From contig NZ_JAUXQZ010000025.1 in NCBI RefSeq assembly GCF_030682035.1, forward strand, positions 62,001 through 126,000: DNA of 64,000 bases, written 5' to 3'. The DNA comes from Brevundimonas sp. (lineage in GTDB: Bacteria; Pseudomonadota; Alphaproteobacteria; Caulobacterales; Caulobacteraceae). Position numbers and translations under genes: made by a program. This document shows positions 1 through 7,970 of the stretch, piece after piece. Positions within the stretch are counted from its first letter, which is position 1. The number at the start of each line of letters is the position of its first letter. Under the pieces are notes generated by a model. The model had not been told where the DNA came from and searched no databases. It worked only from the letters and a program-made list of their open reading frames with translations.

Positions 1-93
1 ATGAAGCCCGGCGAGACCCCCGGCGCCCCGCGCGCGGCCGCCGCCGGCGTTCCGGCCGATCGCTCGATGCAGGCCCCGGCGCAGGCCGGTTGA
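1..93 (+). CDS. C-terminal tail of a gene cut by the window edge
   Basis: An open frame runs from the first base to a TGA at 91-93 and encodes an Ala/Pro-rich tail of about 30 residues. It has no recognisable domain. It probably belongs to a longer gene starting left of the window, although an ATG happens to fall on the first base. An inverted repeat that could terminate transcription follows at once. No function can be given. Confidence 0.35.
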   Translation: MKPGETPGAPRAAAAGVPADRSMQAPAQAG

Positions 94-155
94 GGCAGTA
101 GGCAGTAGCGAAACCAGCAAGCGGTATCTTCCTACTGCCTACTGCCTACCGCCTC
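92..155. terminator. Inverted repeat between convergent genes, likely bidirectional terminator
   Basis: The 15-base arms at 94-108 and 132-146 are perfect complements (GGCAGTAGGCAGTAG and its reverse complement), separated by 23 bases. Each arm is a tandem duplication of GGCAGTA. It lies between the stop of the plus-strand frame at 93 and the stop of the minus-strand crotonase gene at 154. No strong T-tract is visible, so a terminator role is inferred from position and pairing. Confidence 0.5.
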
Positions 156-951
156 ACTTCCCCTCAAACACCGCCCCCCGCTTCTCCACCGCCGCTGTCA
201 CCCCCTCCAGATGGTCGTCCGTCAGGTGCGCCAGCGCCTGCATGGACGCCGTCATCTCCAGGATCTGGTCGAAGGTCGCGTCGCGGCCCTGGCGCAGCAG
301 GGCCTTGGTCATGCGCAGGGCCGTGGGCGCCTGGGCAGCCACCTCGCCCGCAACGACCATGGCCTCGTCCATCAGCTTTTCGGGCGCGACCACCCGGCTG
401 ACCAGCCCCCATTCCATCGCCGTCCGGGCGTCCAGCGTCCGGGCGGTGAACAGCATCTCGGCCGCCCGCGCATAGCCGATATTGCGCGGCATCAGCCAGG
501 CCCCGCCGTCGCCCGGCAATATGCCCAGCTTCAGGAACGGCACGCCGAATGTCGCCGTCTCCGAGGCGATGCGAATGTCGGCCAGCCCGGCGATGTCGCA
601 GCCCAGCCCCATGGCCGGGCCGTTCACCGCCGCGATCAGCGGAACCTCCAGCCCGTACAGCGAGCGCACGATCCGGTGCACGACGCGGCGATAGCGTTCG
701 CGGATCTCCGCCCCCGATCCGGCGAACATGTCGCGCCGGTCCTTCATCGCCTTCAGGTCGCCGCCCGCCGAGAACGCCCGCCCGGCCCCGGTCAGCACCA
801 CGCAACGGACGCTCTGGTCCGCGTTCACCGCCTCGCAGGCCGCGGCGAAGGCCTCGCCGTCCTCCGGATCGGGCAGGGCGTTCAGCCGGTCGGGCCGGTC
901 CAGGGTCCAGAGTTCGATATGGTCGCGGCGGTCTCGGCGGATCAGGGTCAT
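154..951 (-). CDS. Crotonase-family protein (enoyl-CoA hydratase/isomerase superfamily)
   Basis: 265 residues, the usual length for the family. The two oxyanion-hole segments are clear: AFSAGGDLKAM at about 59-69 and AVNGPAMGLGCDIAG at about 108-122. By alignment with rat mitochondrial enoyl-CoA hydratase, the first catalytic Glu (Glu144) becomes Asp119 and the second (Glu164) becomes Phe139 in the VPFLKLG segment. Simple hydratase activity is therefore doubtful, and an isomerase, hydrolase or other crotonase activity on an acyl-CoA is as likely. It is expected in the cytoplasm. It stands alone and points left into the inverted repeat at 92-155. Confidence 0.88.
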   Translation of the reverse strand: MTLIRRDRRDHIELWTLDRPDRLNALPDPEDGEAFAAACEAVNADQSVRCVVLTGAGRAFSAGGDLKAMKDRRDMFAGSGAEIRERYRRVVHRIVRSLYGLEVPLIAAVNGPAMGLGCDIAGLADIRIASETATFGVPFLKLGILPGDGGAWLMPRNIGYARAAEMLFTARTLDARTAMEWGLVSRVVAPEKLMDEAMVVAGEVAAQAPTALRMTKALLRQGRDATFDQILEMTASMQALAHLTDDHLEGVTAAVEKRGAVFEGK

Positions 952-1002
952 CCGGCCGATGTGCCGCAGGCGGGGTCTCGCCGCAATGTCAGGCCAGGAA
1001 CG

Positions 1003-1332
1003 TCACGTCCGCGACGGCTTGCCCGACAGCGACCACCAGGCCAGCATGCCGGCGGTCTCCGCAACGTCCTCGCATGGAGGCTCGATCGCCGCCTCGGCCG
1101 CGGCGAGGTGGGCGAAGCTGCGCACCACTGCGGCGCATGGCGGCGCGACCCAGTCCTCGTCGATGAAACAGGCCGGTTCTGCAGCGGGCGTCTCGTCACG
1201 CGCTACAGGCGGGGCGGTCGTCGGTCGCGCCGCCGCGGCCAGTGAAAAATCCACCCCGCGGTCCTCGGACCAGCCGGTGCGCCACGGCCGCATGAGCGTC
1301 GTGGCGACGAGCGTCGCCTTCAGCCTGAACAT
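1003..1332 (-). CDS. Small hypothetical protein, Ala-rich
   Basis: 109 residues from an ATG at 1332 preceded by a G-rich stretch that could act as a ribosome binding site; a GTG nine bases further up is the alternative start. No domain or clear signal peptide is recognised. The N-terminus carries several Arg residues and the middle is Ala/Pro-rich. The gene is 51 bases upstream of the crotonase gene on the same strand and could be co-transcribed with it. It may be a real lineage-specific gene, but evidence beyond the open frame is thin. Confidence 0.4.
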   Translation of the reverse strand: MFRLKATLVATTLMRPWRTGWSEDRGVDFSLAAAARPTTAPPVARDETPAAEPACFIDEDWVAPPCAAVVRSFAHLAAAEAAIEPPCEDVAETAGMLAWWSLSGKPSRT

Positions 1333-1411
1333 GGTCCCCACCCCCCGAGTGATTACTCTGGCACAGGTTGAGCGATCACGCGAATGACGAACCCTGACGG
1401 GTGAATTGCAA

Positions 1412-1437
1412 AGCCCCGCACCTTGCGGACCGGGGCT
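1412..1437 (-). terminator. Rho-independent terminator of the 51-residue gene
   Basis: AGCCCCG at 1412-1418 pairs with CGGGGCT at 1431-1437, with an inner CCGC/GCGG pairing. On the minus strand the hairpin is followed by TTTGC. It sits 25 bases after the stop of the small minus-strand gene at 1463-1618, in the right place and orientation. Confidence 0.6.
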
Positions 1438-1462
1438 GGGTCATCTGAGCAGCGGCGCGAAC

Positions 1463-1618
1463 CTAGTCGCGCTTGCGAAGCTTGATGGGCACGAAGTTCG
1501 ACGGGTGGCTGACCACGCGGTCGCCGGCCCCGTAGCCGTTCTTCGTATTCACCAGCATCCCGCCCCAGAGGGCGAAGGACATCATGGCGTGCTGCAGGTT
1601 GCGGTCTCTGTCTTTCAT
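1463..1618 (-). CDS. Short basic hypothetical protein (51 aa)
   Basis: An ATG at 1618 follows an AAGGAG ribosome binding site by the correct distance, and the frame runs 51 codons to a TAG. The product starts MKDRDRNLQHAMMSF, has a short hydrophobic middle (FALWGGMLVNT) and a basic end (PIKLRKRD). A terminator follows 25 bases later, so this is a complete small transcription unit. No family is recognised. The good start context and dedicated terminator argue for a real gene despite its size. Confidence 0.6.
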   Translation of the reverse strand: MKDRDRNLQHAMMSFALWGGMLVNTKNGYGAGDRVVSHPSNFVPIKLRKRD

Positions 1619-1771
1619 CCTGCGTCTCCTTTCGAGTGATCGATGAAAAGAGACACGTCGTGCTTTTCGGGAATCTCACCGTCATAGTCGTTTCGCGTCA
1701 CGGTCAAGGTAACCGCGACGCGCAGAAAATGCAACAGGTTTTACTCCGCTACCGGATCATATTTCGCGCTC

Positions 1772-1990
1772 ATGTCATCGACCGCCTCTCCCCCGTCCGG
1801 CCCGCCGCGCAGCATCGCCACCCCCTGCGTCAAGGTCTGCGTCGTCGACGGCGCCTCCAGCCTCTGCCTCGGCTGCTGGCGCACCCTGTCCGAGATCGGC
1901 GGCTGGAGCGGGTTCACCGACACGGAACGGGCGCGGATCATGGCGGCGCTGCCCGCGCGCGAAGCGCGCGCGGGAGGGCGTGAGGATTAG
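1772..1990 (+). CDS. DUF1289 small cysteine-rich protein
   Basis: 72 residues with the DUF1289 pattern: TPCVKVCVVD, then LCLGCWRT, then EIGGWSGFTDTERARIM. The four Cys (CxxxC and CxxC) are the family hallmark and suggest metal or Fe-S binding; the biochemical role of the family is not settled. The first 16 residues before TPC are low-complexity. The gene is followed by a tract of short G-rich repeats. Confidence 0.88.
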   Translation: MSSTASPPSGPPRSIATPCVKVCVVDGASSLCLGCWRTLSEIGGWSGFTDTERARIMAALPAREARAGGRED

Positions 1991-2080
1991 GGTGTGGGGT
2001 GCGGGGTGAGGCGAGGGCCGCGCGGACGATGCCGTACTTGGTTCACACCCTACACCCCACTCCCCACGCCCGCCCTTAAC
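1988..2080. repeat. GGGTGxGG / CCCxCACC tract, first copy
   Basis: A G-rich tract (ggtgtggggtgcggggtgag) is followed about 40 bases later by its C-rich counterpart (cacaccctacaccccactcc), so the region can fold back on itself. A similar tract lies after the next gene at 2688-2795, so the protease gene is bracketed by two copies. Function unknown; termination is possible. Confidence 0.5.
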
Positions 2081-2171
2081 CCCCCGCAAACCATCCCCTT
2101 TCACCCCATCCCAACCGCCGTGTGCGACAGGGGAGGGGCCGCAGAAGCGGCGCGTTCACGGCGAGCTGCGT

Positions 2172-2681
2172 ATGCGTTTCGACCTTTCCTCTCTCGGCGT
2201 CATGGCCCTTGCGGTCGCGTCCGCCCTCTCCACCGCCTGGTGGCTGAACCACGCCGACGCGGGGGGCCAGGCGCATGCCGCTACGCCCGCGGCCATCCAT
2301 GCGCCCGCCACCGGCGGACCTGCACAGGTTCTGAAGGCCGCCGACGGCCACTACTGGGCCGAGGCCCTGATCGACGGCAAGGCCGTGCGGGTCATGGTCG
2401 ATACCGGCGCCAGCGTCGTGGTCCTGACTCCCGAGGACGCCGCCCGTCTGGGCCTGCGGCTCAAGTCCGGCGACTTCTCCGCCACCGTCATCACCGCCTC
2501 CGGCCCAGTCAGCGCCGCCCCGGTCGCCCTCCAGACCGTCGCCGTCGCCGGCGCCCGCGTCGAACATGTCGAGGCCCTGGTCGTCGAGCGCGGCCTGCCG
2601 CACAGCCTGCTCGGCATGAGCTACCTCGGCCGCCTGTCGTCGTTCAGCGCCACGCCCGTGGGGCTGACGCTGCGGCCTTAA
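2172..2681 (+). CDS. Retropepsin-like aspartic protease (clan AA, TIGR02281 type), membrane-anchored
   Basis: 169 residues. A hydrophobic N-terminal segment at about 8-25 should act as a signal anchor. It is followed by an Ala/Pro linker and one retropepsin domain. The catalytic motif VMVDTGASVVVL is at about 74-85 and the flap-like segment LRLKSG-ATVIT follows. A single DTG motif means the active form should be a homodimer. The domain is expected in the periplasm. Substrates of these bacterial proteases are generally unknown. There is no operon partner, and repeat tracts lie on both sides. Confidence 0.85.
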   Translation: MRFDLSSLGVMALAVASALSTAWWLNHADAGGQAHAATPAAIHAPATGGPAQVLKAADGHYWAEALIDGKAVRVMVDTGASVVVLTPEDAARLGLRLKSGDFSATVITASGPVSAAPVALQTVAVAGARVEHVEALVVERGLPHSLLGMSYLGRLSSFSATPVGLTLRP

Positions 2682-2687
2682 GGTCGG

Positions 2688-2795
2688 GGGTGGGGTATGG
2701 GGTATGGGGTGTGGGGGATGGCTATCAGGAATTAGTCCGCGCTTTGACCCCTGACACCTCCCCAACACCCCATACCCCACACCCCATACCCTACA
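2688..2795. repeat. GGGTATGG / CCATACCCC tract, second copy
   Basis: The left half is ggtggggtatggggtatggggtgtggg in units of about 7-8 bases. The right half (ccccaacaccccataccccacacc) is its inverted counterpart. The arrangement matches the tract at 1988-2080. Here it separates the protease gene from the TauE-like remnant and could serve as a bidirectional terminator. Confidence 0.5.
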
Positions 2796-3000
2796 GCGCC
2801 TTCACCACCACGGCCCCCGCCGTCACCAGCAGCCACACCGCGAACGCCCGTCTCAGCACGGCCCGGTCCGGCGAATGCGCCAGCTTCGCCCCCCAGGGCG
2901 CGACCGCCGGGGTCAGCACCGCCATCACCACCGCCCCGGGCACATTGACATATCCCGTCGATAGCGGCGGTCGCCCGCCCGCGTCCCGGCCCAACACCAC
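2791..3000 (-). pseudogene. C-terminal remnant of a TauE/SafE (TSUP) family permease
   Basis: About 70 codons on the minus strand encode RPPLSTGYVNVPGAVVMA, then APWGAKLAHSPDRAVLRRAF and a last hydrophobic helix ending VVVKAL. The GYVN segment, the APxGAxLAH motif and the final helix match the end of TSUP permeases, which have about 250 residues. No upstream part of the protein is encoded in any frame; the sequence turns into an intergenic repeat near 3040. I read it as a decayed gene that has lost its first three-quarters. Confidence 0.65.
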
Positions 3001-3167
3001 AAACCCCCGCGTCGCCCTCAGTGCCGTAACCCCTCACCCTCCCCCCGCTTCGCGGGCGGGTCCCTCCCTCTCCCGGCAGCAGAGGGACCAAGCTGACCGC
3101 AACCTTTCCCCGCCGACACCCGTTCTTCCCGGTGAACAGGGCAACTCCCACCCGGAAAGAATTCCCC

Positions 3168-4076
3168 ATGACCAGAATCAAGACTCTCACGGCTGTCGCC
3201 GCCGCCACCCTGACCCTCGCCGCCGCCGGCGTGGCCTCGGCCCAGACGCCTTACGGCCAGAGCCCCTACGGCCAGAGCCCCTACGGCCAAGTCCCCTACG
3301 GCCAGCAGCCTTCAGCGGGCGGGCAGGTGCTGGAGGCGATCCTCGGCACATTGTTCGGGAACGGGGGCCAGACCACGCTGGACAGCGAATGGGGCCGCGG
3401 CCGCCGGCCGCTGTTCAATCAGCGCGCAGCCTTTGAGTCCCAGCTCGACGCCCGGGTCCGTGACGGATCCCTGCCCTATTCCCACGCGACCCAGCTGCGC
3501 GCGGACTTCGGCGACCTGGTCGGGCTGGAAACCCGCTACGCCGCCGACGGCCGGTTCACCACGACCGAGCGGAGCGATCTGACTGAGCGCTATCGCAACC
3601 TGACCCGGCATCTTGAGACCGACTCGGACGGCTACGGCGACAACGACGGATATGACGGCGACCATGGCCGTTGGGATCGTCTGGCGGACCAGGGCGCGGC
3701 CTTCGACGCCCGTGTGGCCGCCAGCCTGCGAGCGCGCACCATCAGCCGCACGGAATCCAGCCGGCTGCGCGCCGACTTCCAGGCCCTCGTCCGGCTCGAA
3801 GCCCAGTATGAGCGCGACGGCCTCAGCCAACGCGAACGCGAGGACCTTGAGGCGCGCTACGCCGATCTGAACCGCCGCGTCGGCGACAACTACATGCCGG
3901 GTAACAGCGGCGGCGGCTATGGCGATCCGCACGCGATGCAGATCGAGGCCCGCATCGCCGCCGGTCTGCGTGACGGCTCAATCAGCCGCAACGACGCCGC
4001 CCGCTACCGCGACGAGCTCAGCGAGCTGAGCCGCCGCTGGGCCGACCTCGAGGCCCGGGTCTCCGTGCGCCGCTAA
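3168..4076 (+). CDS. Secreted protein with PYGQ repeats and three charged helical repeats
   Basis: 302 residues from the ATG at 3168, chosen because it is preceded by GGAAAG and begins a good signal peptide (cleavage near ASAQ, residue 26). Four tandem PYGQS/V/Q units follow. The rest holds three related units of about 60-70 residues, each with the pattern F-x-x-[QR]-[LV]-x-x-R-[LV]-x-x-G-[ST]-[IL], then RLRADF and LExRY, plus a Gly/Asp-rich linker (GYGDNDGYDGDHG) between the first two. It is predicted periplasmic or outer-membrane associated. No named family is recognised. Confidence 0.8.
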   Translation: MTRIKTLTAVAAATLTLAAAGVASAQTPYGQSPYGQSPYGQVPYGQQPSAGGQVLEAILGTLFGNGGQTTLDSEWGRGRRPLFNQRAAFESQLDARVRDGSLPYSHATQLRADFGDLVGLETRYAADGRFTTTERSDLTERYRNLTRHLETDSDGYGDNDGYDGDHGRWDRLADQGAAFDARVAASLRARTISRTESSRLRADFQALVRLEAQYERDGLSQREREDLEARYADLNRRVGDNYMPGNSGGGYGDPHAMQIEARIAAGLRDGSISRNDAARYRDELSELSRRWADLEARVSVRR

Positions 4077-4082
4077 CCGGGA

Positions 4083-4200
4083 ACCCCTCTCCCATCGGGA
4101 GAGGGGCAGGGGTGAGGGGGTACGGTGTTCGACACGTTCGACGCCGCTACCCCTCACCCTTCCGCGCTCAAGCCGTCTCCCGTGGGAGAGGGTGCGCCAC
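4083..4200. repeat. Long intergenic inverted repeat element (hairpin family)
   Basis: The left end ccctctcccatcgggagagg is itself a hairpin followed by caggggtgaggggg. The right end has the mirror order: tacccctcaccc, then GCGCTCAAG, then tctcccgtgggaga. The outer parts pair with each other, giving a large cruciform. Related elements are near 11985-12152 and 13195-13373. The GCGCTCAAG box followed by a stem resembles the smaller repeats at 39492, 43799 and 48564. Confidence 0.65.
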
Positions 4201-4283
4201 CCACACCCTGACTGCGACACCGCCGACCGGCCGGCGTCAGATGATCCGTGATACCCGGACTGGTGCTGTCAGGGGACCGGTCC

Positions 4284-4667
4284 ATGGTTCAAATACTCGT
4301 CGCCTTCGCCGTCGGATTGCTGATCCTGACCGCGGCTATCCACTCCCTGCTGGGCGAGAAGCGCCTGATCACGCCGCTGATGCGGGAGCGGACAGGGGTG
4401 CTCGCCTCCGCGCAAGGTCGCTTTCTGCTGCGTCTGACCTGGCATCTGGCCTCGGTCCTCTGGCTGGCTCTCGCGGTGATCCTGCTGGCGGCGGTCTGGC
4501 GGCCCGAGACCGTGGTGCGCGTCGCCCTCGCCGCCACCGGCGGACTCTTTCTGATCAGCGGGCTGGTCGATGCCGTCGCGACCCGGTTCCGCCACATCGG
4601 CTGGCCCTTCCTGACCGCCATCGGCGTGCTCACCCTGACGGCGCTGGCGATGCTGCCTGCCGGCTAG
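4284..4667 (+). CDS. Small integral membrane protein, four predicted helices
   Basis: 127 residues from the ATG at 4284; an in-frame ATG at 4248 would add a short polar leader. The start at 4284 puts a hydrophobic helix at the N-terminus (VQILVAFAVGLLILTAAI). Three more helices follow (WHLASVLWLALAVILLAAV, VALAATGGLFLISGLV, PFLTAIGVLTLTALAM). Conserved-looking polar residues sit between helices 1 and 2 (LGEKRLITPLM). Function unknown. Its stop overlaps the convergent ogt stop by four bases. Confidence 0.7.
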   Translation: MVQILVAFAVGLLILTAAIHSLLGEKRLITPLMRERTGVLASAQGRFLLRLTWHLASVLWLALAVILLAAVWRPETVVRVALAATGGLFLISGLVDAVATRFRHIGWPFLTAIGVLTLTALAMLPAG

Positions 4668-5191
4668 ATCAGCAGCGCCCCCTCGTGCCGGAGCAGCCAG
4701 CCCTTGCGCTCCAGCCCGCCGCCGAAGCCGGTCAGCGAACCGTCCGCCCCGATCACCCGATGGCAGGCCAGCACCAGCGGGATGGGATTGCGGTTCAGCG
4801 CGGTCCCGGCCGCCTGCGCCGCGCCGGGCTCTCCGGCCCGCTTCGCCATTTCGCCATAGCTGAGCGTGACCCCCGCCGGCACGACGGCCAACGCCCGCCA
4901 AACCCGCGCCTGAAAGCCGTCGCCGGCCGCCGCGCCGTCCAGCGACCATGTCACCCGCGTCAACGCCTCGCGGTCGCCGTCGAAATAGGCGGCGATGTCG
5001 CGTGCCGCCCTGGACGGCGCGACGCCGTCGCTCAGGCCCGCGCCCGGATACTCCCGCCGCATCGCCCCGATCAGCCCGTCCCCGAACGACAGCCCCCGCA
5101 CCACGCCCGCGGGGTCGCACGCCAGCGCCAGCGGGCCGATCGGGCTCTCCAGCCAGGACAGGGTGAGGCGGTCGGGCGGGGCGGAGATCAT
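4664..5191 (-). CDS. ogt: Methylated-DNA--protein-cysteine methyltransferase (Ogt/MGMT)
   Basis: 175 residues, a normal size for Ogt. This enzyme repairs O6-alkylguanine by transferring the alkyl group irreversibly to its own cysteine. The C-terminal ASCE domain is clear: FQARVWRALAVVPAG-TLSYGEMA at about 93-116, then NRNPIPLVLACHRVIGADG. The acceptor is Cys143. The usual PCHRV motif reads ACHRV here, an uncommon change of the residue before the cysteine. The gene stands alone and is convergent with a membrane-protein gene. Confidence 0.92.
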   Translation of the reverse strand: MISAPPDRLTLSWLESPIGPLALACDPAGVVRGLSFGDGLIGAMRREYPGAGLSDGVAPSRAARDIAAYFDGDREALTRVTWSLDGAAAGDGFQARVWRALAVVPAGVTLSYGEMAKRAGEPGAAQAAGTALNRNPIPLVLACHRVIGADGSLTGFGGGLERKGWLLRHEGALLI

Positions 5192-5318
5192 CGCCTCAGT
5201 CTGTCGCGCTTGCCTCGTCGCGTCTCGCGGTTTTCGGACCGGAACAGGCGCGGCGCCGCAGCGTTATGGTGAAGCTAAGACCGGCATCCCGCCGCGTCGC
5301 GCATCAGGACACAGCCCC

Positions 5319-5516
5319 ATGGCCCTTCGTCGCGCCGGCCTTCCCCTCACCGCCCCGTCCGTGCCCCTCTTCGCCATCGCCGTAGTGCTGGCGATCCTGG
5401 CCATGCTGGTCCAGTACGGCGACGTCGCCATCCCGGTGATCAGCGCGCACGCCTTCAACACCCTGGCCGTCGCCTTCGCGGTCCTGACCGCCGGGGTCCT
5501 GCTCCGCGGCGCCTGA
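5319..5516 (+). CDS. Small two-helix membrane protein (65 aa)
   Basis: The ATG at 5319 begins a 65-residue frame with two hydrophobic helices (PLFAIAVVLAILAMLV and FNTLAVAFAVLTAGVLL) joined by a short loop. The longer frame reading in from the ogt promoter region has no good start. It ends 42 bases before uvrB on the same strand. No family is recognised. Confidence 0.6.
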   Translation: MALRRAGLPLTAPSVPLFAIAVVLAILAMLVQYGDVAIPVISAHAFNTLAVAFAVLTAGVLLRGA

Positions 5517-5558
5517 CCGCCCCTAGCCGCGCCGGGCCGCCGTCCCTAAGTTCCGTTC

Positions 5559-7919
5559 ATGGCTCGTTCTCCTGCATCGCACGGCAAGTCCGCCAAGCCC
5601 ATCCACGTCCCCGGCCAGTCGGCGGAGATGTCCGCCGGTCTGTCCGAGGCGCGCGCGCCCTTCATCTTCGACCCGGCGACGGCGAAGAACCGCATGCCGA
5701 TGTTCGCTCCCGTCACCGGCCCGCGCCTGACGCCGGAGGAGGCCCCCGGCAAGCCCGCCGACTGGGTCCCGCACCGCCCTGACCGCCCCGACGGGCGCAA
5801 GCACATCCCCTTCCGGCTGCAGACTGAATACACCCCAGCCGGCGACCAGCCCTCGGCCATCGCCGAGCTCGTCGCCACCGCCAGGACCGGCGAGCGCGAC
5901 CAGGTCCTGCTCGGCGTCACCGGCTCGGGCAAGACCTTCACCATGGCCAAGGTCATCGAGGCCACCCAGCGCCCGGCCCTGATCCTCGCCCCCAACAAGA
6001 CCCTCGCCGCCCAGCTCTATTCCGAGTTCAAAAGCTTCTTCCCCGACAACGCCGTCGAGTATTTCGTCTCGTACTACGACTACTATCAACCCGAAGCTTA
6101 TGTTCCGAAATCAGATACTTACATCGAGAAGGACAGCTCCATAAACGAGCAGATCGACCGCATGCGCCACTCGGCGACGCGGGCGATCCTCGAGCGGGAC
6201 GACGTCATCGTGGTCGCCTCGGTCAGCTGCATCTACGGCATCGGCTCGGTCGAGACCTACACCGCCATGACCTTCACCCTGAAGGTCGGCGACCAGATCG
6301 ACGAGTCCAAGCTCCGCGCCGACCTGATCGCGCTGCAGTACAAGCGCAACGACCTGAATTTCGACCGCGGCATGTTCCGCAAGCGCGGCGACACCCTCGA
6401 AATCTTCCCGGTCCACATGGAGGACCGCGCCTGGCGCATCCAGCTGTTCGGGGACGAGCTCGAATCCATCCAGGAGTTCGACCCCCTGACCGGCAAGAAG
6501 ACCAACGACCTCACCGAGATCACCGTCTACGCCGCCAGCCACTACGTCACCCCGCGTCCCTCGCTCAACCAGGCCATAACCGGCATCAAGGCCGAGCTGA
6601 AGGAGACGCTCGACTGGATGGTCGAGAACGGCAAACTGCTGGAGGCCCAGCGCCTCGAGCAACGCGTGCGCTTCGATCTGGAGATGATGGAGGCCACCGG
6701 CTCCTGCGCCGGCATCGAGAACTACAGCCGCTGGCTGACCGGCCGCAGCCCCGGCGAGCCGCCGCCCACCTTCTTCGAATACATCCCCGACAACGCCCTG
6801 CTGTTCGTCGACGAGAGCCACGTCACCGTCGGCCAGATCAGCGGCATGTACCGCGGCGACTACCGCCGCAAATCCACCCTCGCCGAATACGGCTTCCGCC
6901 TGCCCAGCTGCATCGACAACCGCCCGCTGAAGTTCGACGAATGGGACGCCATGCGGCCCCAGACCCTGTTCGTCACCGCCACCCCCGGCGACTGGGAGAT
7001 GGAGCGCACCGGCGGCGTCTTCACCGAACAGGTCATCCGCCCCACCGGCCTGATCGACCCCCCGGTCGAGATCCGCCCGGTCAGCGGCACGACCCGCAAC
7101 CAGGTCGACGACGTCATCGATGAGGTGAAATCCGTCGCCCGCGCCGGCTATCGCTCCCTGGTCACCGTCCTGACCAAGAAGATGGCCGAGGACCTGACGG
7201 AATACATGCACGAACAGGGCGTCCGCGTCCGCTACATGCACTCCGACGTCGACACCATGGAGCGGATCGAGATCCTGCGGGATCTGCGCGTCGGCAGTTT
7301 CGACGTCCTGATCGGCATCAACCTGCTGCGCGAGGGCCTCGACATCCCCGAGTGCGGCCTGGTCGCCATCCTGGACGCCGACAAGGAGGGCTTCCTGCGC
7401 TCCGAGACCTCCCTGATCCAGACCATCGGCCGCGCCGCCCGCAACGTCGACGGCCGCGTCATCCTCTACGCCGACCGCATGACCGGCTCGATGGAACGCG
7501 CCATCGCCGAGACCAACCGCCGCCGCGAAAAGCAGCAAGCCTATAACGAAGAGCACGGCATCACGCCCGAGAGCGTCAAGCGCGACATCCGCGAGATCAT
7601 GGCCAGCCCCTATGAGAGCCGCGCCCTCGACAAGCTGACCGCCCCGGGGATGAAGGAGGAGTCCAGACCCTTCACCGGCTCCAACTTCCAGGCCGCCCTC
7701 AAGGACATCGAAAGCCGCATGCGCAACGCCGCCGCCAACCTCGAGTTCGAGGAGGCCGCCCGCCTGCGCGACGAGATCAAACGCATGAAGCTGATGGACC
7801 TGGAGTTCGCCAACGAGGTGCTGACGGCGGAGGGCGAGACGGTCGACAAGGCGGCGCCGAAGCGCTGGCGGGCGGATGCGGCGGCGGAGAAGGCGGAGGC
7901 GTTCCGGAAGGGGCGGTAG
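5559..7919 (+). CDS. uvrB: Excinuclease ABC subunit B
   Basis: 786 residues. UvrB is the damage-verifying helicase-like subunit of nucleotide excision repair, working with UvrA and UvrC. Walker A (GVTGSGKT) begins at residue 119. The damage-wedging hairpin region (YYDYYQPEAYVP) follows, then helicase motifs including DESHV and QTIGRAARN. A UVR domain for UvrC contact is near the C-terminus (LEFEEAARLRDEIKRMK). Compared with E. coli (673 aa) there is an N-terminal extension of about 85 residues and a basic Ala/Lys tail. A short duplicate of the sequence encoding MKLMDLEFANEVL lies just downstream at 7971-8024. Confidence 0.98.
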   Translation: MARSPASHGKSAKPIHVPGQSAEMSAGLSEARAPFIFDPATAKNRMPMFAPVTGPRLTPEEAPGKPADWVPHRPDRPDGRKHIPFRLQTEYTPAGDQPSAIAELVATARTGERDQVLLGVTGSGKTFTMAKVIEATQRPALILAPNKTLAAQLYSEFKSFFPDNAVEYFVSYYDYYQPEAYVPKSDTYIEKDSSINEQIDRMRHSATRAILERDDVIVVASVSCIYGIGSVETYTAMTFTLKVGDQIDESKLRADLIALQYKRNDLNFDRGMFRKRGDTLEIFPVHMEDRAWRIQLFGDELESIQEFDPLTGKKTNDLTEITVYAASHYVTPRPSLNQAITGIKAELKETLDWMVENGKLLEAQRLEQRVRFDLEMMEATGSCAGIENYSRWLTGRSPGEPPPTFFEYIPDNALLFVDESHVTVGQISGMYRGDYRRKSTLAEYGFRLPSCIDNRPLKFDEWDAMRPQTLFVTATPGDWEMERTGGVFTEQVIRPTGLIDPPVEIRPVSGTTRNQVDDVIDEVKSVARAGYRSLVTVLTKKMAEDLTEYMHEQGVRVRYMHSDVDTMERIEILRDLRVGSFDVLIGINLLREGLDIPECGLVAILDADKEGFLRSETSLIQTIGRAARNVDGRVILYADRMTGSMERAIAETNRRREKQQAYNEEHGITPESVKRDIREIMASPYESRALDKLTAPGMKEESRPFTGSNFQAALKDIESRMRNAAANLEFEEAARLRDEIKRMKLMDLEFANEVLTAEGETVDKAAPKRWRADAAAEKAEAFRKGR

Positions 7920-7970
7920 GGCGGGCGGCGGGGTCGGCACTGCCGGAGGCAGGGTCGTCGTCAATTCAAT

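Noticed and set aside
1353..1685. 110-codon minus-strand frame over the 51-residue gene
   Set aside because: It overlaps in another frame a small gene that has a good ribosome binding site and its own terminator; it begins without a binding site.
6111..7964. Long open frame of about 617 codons on the strand opposite uvrB
   Set aside because: Its sequence is the mirror of uvrB codons in high-GC DNA; it has low-complexity composition and no family motif, whereas uvrB is certain.
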